This document shows positions 58,849 to 64,000 of a DNA stretch of 64,000 bases, piece by piece (the stretch's first letter is position 1; each line of letters starts with the position of its first letter). A model generated the notes under the pieces. The model ran no database searches. It worked only from the letters and a program-made list of their open reading frames with translations, and had not been told where the DNA came from. The position numbers were made by a program, and so were the translations under genes. This DNA is from Lunularia cruciata (Eukaryota > Streptophyta > Marchantiopsida > Lunulariales > Lunulariaceae), in the NCBI GenBank assembly GCA_948567375.1, contig OX419757.1, positions 74,958,001 to 75,022,000 of the forward strand, written 5' to 3'.

Positions 58849-61734
58849 GATAACGATGTTGATATAGAGAATCTCCAATACGGAGCAATTTGTAAGGTGC
58901 AAGTCTCATTGAGACTCACTAGAGATTGAACATGCTGGCCGAATCTGAGCTGATGCTTCACAGAAATTCACGAATAAAAGGATGAGTTGTGGTACCTCGT
59001 AGTGACCAAGTGAGGTACTTGCATCAATGCATATCCTACTGCAGATTCTTCGCTGCACCACAAGAGGAAAATACCTCCACTTTGATCATGGGGTTGGCTT
59101 TTCAAGTAGTTATAAGTTTATGCTATTTGAGATAAATATCTGCAGAATGTGTGTATCGAAATGGAGATCAGCGCGTGAGGGAAGGAAGGTATCTAGACAA
59201 CCCAGCAACCCTTCACAGAAATTGGTTGACAAGTGGACAGCATGCCACCAAGGCAATGTAAAGGAGAGTATGGGTGGTAGGACAAAGACAGAAATTTGGT
59301 TACGAAACTCGGTTTCCGCGAGCTGCCTTCTTTGTTGTGCTTTCATTGATGTCGCACTTGAAGTCGGTATCAAAGTAGGATAGGTTGTTCACTCTGTTGA
59401 TCCCATCTGTTCTGGAATGAACCCAAAAACAAACTACGGAGTAAATATCTAGATATATAAGGGCAAAAAAAGTTAACCTTCCTCCTGTACACAAACTGAG
59501 ATGGAAGTTGAGGAGCTGAGCAGTAGCTGCGGTGTGTGGTAGTGGAGTCTGCACTCTTTCCCAAGGTATTCAGGGCCACAACAGATAGCATCAAGATTGA
59601 AAGAAAGAGTGTGTGTGAGAGGGATAAGAAGGAGGGTCACTTACCAGCCATTGAAAGAACCAAATGCATTCTTCTGCTCTCCACTCCTTGGCGCACTCGT
59701 GGGACCCATGCCATGTGTCCGAGACTGGCTTTGTCCTTGGCTAGAACCTCCTCGTTCCATGTGCCTCCTATTCTCTAAACATAACGAAGAATCATAGGTG
59801 CCCTCATCACTCATGCTATTCTATAACTAATTTAGCACTAAAGTACACTGATATACCTATAATTGCAATACTAGTCGCCGGTGCTCAGGACCAGCATTAA
59901 TTAAAGAAGTCGATGGAGAGGAGAGGAGATCAGGTACATTCCCAAAGTGGGCAAACCCATCTGCTCCAGAAAAGGATACTTTGGCCCGTATCATATCCTT
60001 TGCATCGCATTCGATTGGTGAGTGACATGCACAGGAAGGTGCCACAGATCTCCAGGAATTATTGGGGAAAGAAACAACAGTACTTGTACTATCTCGGGAT
60101 GTATCAGACAGTGCAGACGGTCCCATTCCAAAGCCCGTGCGAAAGTCCTCTTCATTCTTTCTCAAGCGAAGAAAGCACGTTGTCACTACTGTGTACTCTG
60201 GATTTGACCTCAAAGCATTTATTAGACAGGGGATTCAAAATCATGCTAAAAATAAGCTGAGGCGCACAGTGCGTAATGCATTGCGTCTTGTGAATTTTGG
60301 GTAAAAGAGAGCACAGTTTCTCGAATTGACTAAGTCTGGGAGAAAGTCGTGGTTTCACTCACACCTACTGTACAAAATTAAGCTCCAATTTCATCATTCG
60401 GTTATAAAAGTTCATCCCTGCAAGTGCTCGATGAAACTCCGCTCATCATTATCATCATCCATCCTTGTTACAAGCCCTGAGAAAAGAGAGAGTGCCCCGT
60501 TCCCATCTTTTCCAAGTAGAGATGGTGAGGTGGGACCAGCCCGCAGGAACAGAGCGACCAGTCTGTCGTCTTGCTGCCGCCCCATACGACGAAGGAAGGA
60601 AGGAATAGCATGTGAATAGGACCCACATCCTGACACAAGCTTGTACACTAGGTAATGTAGCAGACTGTGCAATTAAGCACATCAGTGACCTAAAAGACCA
60701 CAAGAACCAGCAGCGATAGCCGACGTCTGGTGTTGCAAAATCAGTCACGGGTGTGCAAAAAGGTTAGCACCATGAGGATAAGCAAAAAGAAAGGTGGGTT
60801 GCAATCAAGTACTGACTTACTGACCACCGACGCACAACCAGCACAACCGGCATATGAATGTCGCAGGGGAATCGGCTACGCTTGCGGCAGTGCGACAAGA
60901 GTCCGGCGACCTTAATGCAATGCCCTGCTCCTCCCACATTTACTGATCCAAACCGTCCTTAGCGGAGTACAGAACAGTGCATTGTGCACTCCGGTACACG
61001 CTTCCGACGTCGTCGCCCACGAGAATATACAGTGTATATCAGTTTCACTAAGGGCCACAATAATAGCGCTGCCAGGAATAAATTCAATTAGCATGGTTGA
61101 AGGATCTCATCCCATCTCATCCCGTCAGATAAGATTATGGGGAGAGCGGGTAACCTTTCCACGAAGTTGTAGAGTCACTTTGATTCCCCCAAGAAGATCT
61201 CGAATGATGAACTGCGTTTGACTTGGCTTGTGGTTGACGTTGTCGAGCAGGCAAAGGCTTGCTTGTGGCAGAGCCCTGGCAACTAGCAACTGGCACTGGC
61301 TGGCCTGGCCGGAGCAAGTCCAACAACCAGCATGTTTCTACGATCTTTTCATGCATCTTACCAACACCAACCGTGCCTGGGGTATCTATCTTCACTCCGA
61401 TGTACTCGGCTCCTCTCATATGGTACTCGCGTTTAGATGTTAGCAAAACGTTTTTTATTGAGAGTAGGAGTTTACTTGAATGCGGACGATTCTCCTCTAT
61501 GATGATTTTAGGATGCCTATTAGAAGAGAATTTGCAATGACGACAAGAGGAAAATGGTGGAAGAAAATTCCTTTCCGTCCACGTCTAGAATTCTTTTGCT
61601 CGTCAGGTTTTATGGAAGCGGGTTTAATGGAAACAGAACTTTTCCCTGTATTGCAATCTTGCGTCCACTTCGGTACTCGTCAGATTCTGTGTGTTATACC
61701 GCGATTCTCTCGACAGTGGCGAGAGTCCAATGTA
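58849..61734. other. Mixed-composition interval with unassigned frames
   Basis: No gene can be supported. The best open segment is on the minus strand at 60,213-59,857 (starting with NPEYTVVTTCFLRLRKNEED; SRDSTSTVVSFPNNSW; SFSGADGFAHFGN), with donor-like GGGAAT|GTACCT inside. An overlapping plus-strand frame 60,062-60,304 is equally open, so the coding strand is undecided. Neither is recognised. Confidence 0.3.
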
Positions 61735-61747
61735 ATATAATATATAG
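61735..61747 (+). promoter_or_regulatory. Possible TATA box
   Basis: AATATAATATATAG lies about 210 bases before the ATG at 61,955 in otherwise GC-richer sequence. Its position fits a core promoter for that exon. Confidence 0.3.
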
Positions 61748-61954
61748 AAGTCGATTAGATTATCGCTGAGATCGCCATCAGATCAAAAGAACAAATCCAC
61801 CAGATTCATGCACTCCACTCCGGGCCAGGCAAAAGAAAAGAGATTACGATTCTTCCTTAGGTCACGGATACAGACAGACAGTAGAACCCGTAACAGACGA
61901 CAAAGCATTACTCGTCACCTTTGCAATTACAGACCTCACCGGAAGCACGCCGCC

Positions 61955-62037
61955 ATGGACGATCTACCGCGCTGTGCTGCTGTAGGCCAATTGTTAGGTG
62001 AGAAGCAAACCGCGGCCCTTTCAAAGCTCATCACAAG
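61955..62037 (+). CDS. Candidate first coding exon, gene continues right
   Basis: The ATG sits in CGCCGCCATGGA, an almost ideal plant and general start context. It opens a 27-codon frame reading MDDLPRCAAVGQLLG and then KQTAALSKLIT, ending at ACAAG|GTACGTG, a strong splice donor. A short first exon with both signals, below a TATA-like box, is more than chance usually gives. No family is recognised from 27 residues. No second exon is identified before 62,983, where the RLE element copy begins; the element may lie in an intron or may have broken the gene. Confidence 0.33.
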
Positions 62038-62982
62038 GTACGTGCCATGTCGGTAGGGCACGCCGCGCATCATGAATTTGCGTTGGCCTGGAGTGGCAGA
62101 CCAGGAGTGAAATCTTCGTCGTCGTAACCCGAGCAAACCCAATAACTAAATAGCAACAGGAAAACCTTGCTGAGCTGATTCTAGCCTCCCACAAGTATCA
62201 CAGTGTGTTTACTAGTTTAAGATGCTGTACAGTGCACCTTCACTGCGTCATTCTCCCGTATTTCCTTAGCTTCGTCAATTCGCAGTAATTACTATACCGT
62301 CCCTACTATTCCCGTGCGATTCTCTAAAATATTAATATTATTCTCTCTCTCCTTCCTCCCCGCTAGCATCAGTTCGGCGTTTGTTGGACCGCGAGTATCG
62401 CAAGAAAATCAGCTCCCTGTGCACTACATTACGCGACCAGATCTCTGCTCTGTCTGCAATTCATTTGCATCCTCCTGTATCGCTCCCTTCCTTCACGGCA
62501 CCATCACCTGTGTCCCGTCCCTGTCGTCATCTTAATCCACACTTCTCCCCACCGCCGTGATCCATACAGAATAGTACGCAATTATCAAAATCACCCATCA
62601 GCACAGTTGTCCTTTTCATCGTTCACCCGCTCATTGAATTGTCGAATTACGCCTCGTCTTTCTGTCACCTGGTGGTGACAGAAGACCAATCACCCATCTC
62701 AATTTGCTTGCCCACATCTCCGACCGACAAGCAGGTAGTAAACACCAACGTGTCGGTAAATACACTTGCACGCTCCGGTAGCCGTGAAATGAACATCCCC
62801 GGGTGACTAGGAACATGAAACCGGAGTCAGGTCAACCGAGATAATAACCTAACGTGGTCCTAGTTCTGGCAATTCATTCAACCGAGTTCCGCACCCCACG
62901 GCCGTCCAATGTAACGGCTGTTGGAAAGATGGACCACGTCTACTCGGGAAAGGTTTGGACGTTAAATGGAAATATAGTAGAC
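62038..62982. other. Gene-free or intronic interval
   Basis: Mixed composition with only short frames. It would be intron 1 if the 61,955 exon is real. It contains the 13-bp inverted repeat at 62,656-62,686. Confidence 0.35.
62656..62686. repeat. Short inverted repeat
   Basis: GTCTTTCTGTCACC and GGTGACAGAAGAC pair over 13 bases with one bulged T around a 4-base centre. Function unknown. Confidence 0.6.
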
Positions 62983-64000
62983 GAAGGCGACCGCGGAGGA
63001 AAAACGAAGGATGGGAAGACCATCAAGCCATACTAGGGAGGGACAAAAAGGAAGGGGGGTGCTAAGCCCCAATAGAGTCTATATGAGAAATCTGACCTAT
63101 TGCACCTAAGCTACCCAAGCTATGTAAGTAGTAAGGTCTACACACAATTGGAGCATCCGAAAAATATCATCTATTGTAATTGCTCTCACTATGAATTGCA
63201 CCAACCATTGTTTTTTATAGAGTAATGAACACATGTTGTCTAAAATCTACTACAAAGCATGAGAGTGAGAGTGGTACTCCTTGACCCTTAACATGATAAG
63301 TTCTCGTGCACTTTTTGACAAATATGTCAAATGTCGTGTCCATCGTTCCATATAACCCCAAGGCTAGAGGAACAAAGAGGTGACCCCGCTGCATACCCCT
63401 ATACTTGGAGACCTTGCGACCTACTGCTGCACTCACCGCCCATCCAGGGGGATAGGTAATCACTCCCTCCAAAACTATATCCCGCATAGGGTCCATAACC
63501 ACGACATCCACTATTGTCACCTGATCATCTTGGACTAAGTATAAGTCTACCTTGACACGTGTCGTCTACAAAGCATATGAGCGGTCCCTCCAAGCCAAGT
63601 ATCCACTCTCTCGTGCCATAGCAAACACTATGTCCCTAATGGCATCATGGGTAGCTATCCTTTGTCCTCCAAAAGGACACCATGTCATGTGGACCGTGCT
63701 GCATCTAGTGTAGAACCACACTCACAAGTGAGTAATGAAGATGCAGATGGGTGGACCAAACTTAGGCAAAACCTCATCGCTATAAAGAAAGTAGCTGATG
63801 CAAGTCGGAATGCCCTTATGCACGGTCAAGCTAGGATCCAAGAGGCTGCACCCTTGCCGGAGTAAGAGAGAAGATGTGCTCTAATAACTTGAGGAATGGA
63901 TGAGTCGACTAGGAGAGAATGGAGCGTATGCTCACATTGTCGCTCCATCAAGGAAGACTGTAAATCTCTAGTCCAAACCGACGATAGTGAAGCAAAAGGT
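62983..64000 (-). mobile_element. RT plus restriction-like-endonuclease element, copy 2, runs off the window
   Basis: The sequence aligns with 49,874-50,900 in the same orientation, starting at the shared border GAAGGCGACCGCG. The endonuclease part is readable: VDVVVMDPMRDIVLEG, YRGMQRGHLFVPLALGLYG and FVVDFRQHVFITL (63,520-63,215). It is more damaged than copy 1, with the long 240-residue frame broken around 63,540-63,700. Divergence between the copies is appreciable, so they are not a recent duplication. Confidence 0.7.

Noticed and set aside
59857-60304. Overlapping open frames on both strands proposed as a gene
   Set aside because: Both strands are open over the same bases, neither matches a family I know, and splice signals are weak. 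Left as unassigned.
1-64000. tRNA, rRNA, snRNA and organellar genes
   Set aside because: I looked for tRNA arm motifs and conserved rRNA blocks and saw none. A covariance-model scan would be decisive and could not be run.

Overview
The window looks like nuclear DNA of a land plant with a large, repeat-rich genome. The evidence is a plant-specific INDETERMINATE-DOMAIN (IDD) zinc-finger gene with GT-AG introns, several Ty3/gypsy chromovirus LTR retrotransposons primed by initiator tRNA-Met, an hAT-like transposase relic, and two copies of a LINE-like element carrying a restriction-like endonuclease. The last family is not what I expect in most flowering plants, so a fern, lycophyte, bryophyte or gymnosperm is possible. 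That is inference only.

Layout. 1-5.4 kb: an unrecognised open frame at the left edge, then a decayed, left-truncated chromovirus (element A). 5.4-10.95 kb: old noncoding DNA with a decayed coiled-coil ORF and LTR-like remains. 10.96-11.69 kb: a solo LTR with target duplication. 12.57-19.17 kb: a structurally complete chromovirus (element B) with two 736-bp LTRs, primer-binding site, polypurine tract and GGGAG target duplications; its pol frame is broken only by nonsense codons. 19.2-24.9 kb: old repeat remains, then AT-rich intergenic DNA.

24.9-41 kb is the gene-like part. An IDD gene has three coding exons at 26,987-28,709. It is followed by about 6.5 kb of complex, pyrimidine-rich direct repeats (29.0-35.5 kb) in which two short hairpin motifs recur. 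Just beyond lies a 104-nt near-perfect fold-back (35,676-35,779) that looks like a plant microRNA precursor, then some exon-like segments that I cannot assign.

40.6-49.0 kb is a nest of mobile elements: an hAT-like relic split by a reverse solo LTR of the B family, then chromovirus C, whose 3' LTR is itself split by a reverse solo LTR of its own family. 49.9-53.2 kb and 63.0-64.0 kb (running off the window) hold two minus-strand copies of the RT plus restriction-like-endonuclease element. Between them, 53.2-63.0 kb contains AT-rich DNA, several unassigned gene-like open frames and a possible first coding exon at 61,955.

None of the transposable elements appears able to encode intact proteins. 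The likely functional sequences are the IDD gene, possibly the fold-back, and possibly the 61,955 exon. All calls rest on reading the sequence and on remembered family motifs; no database search was made.
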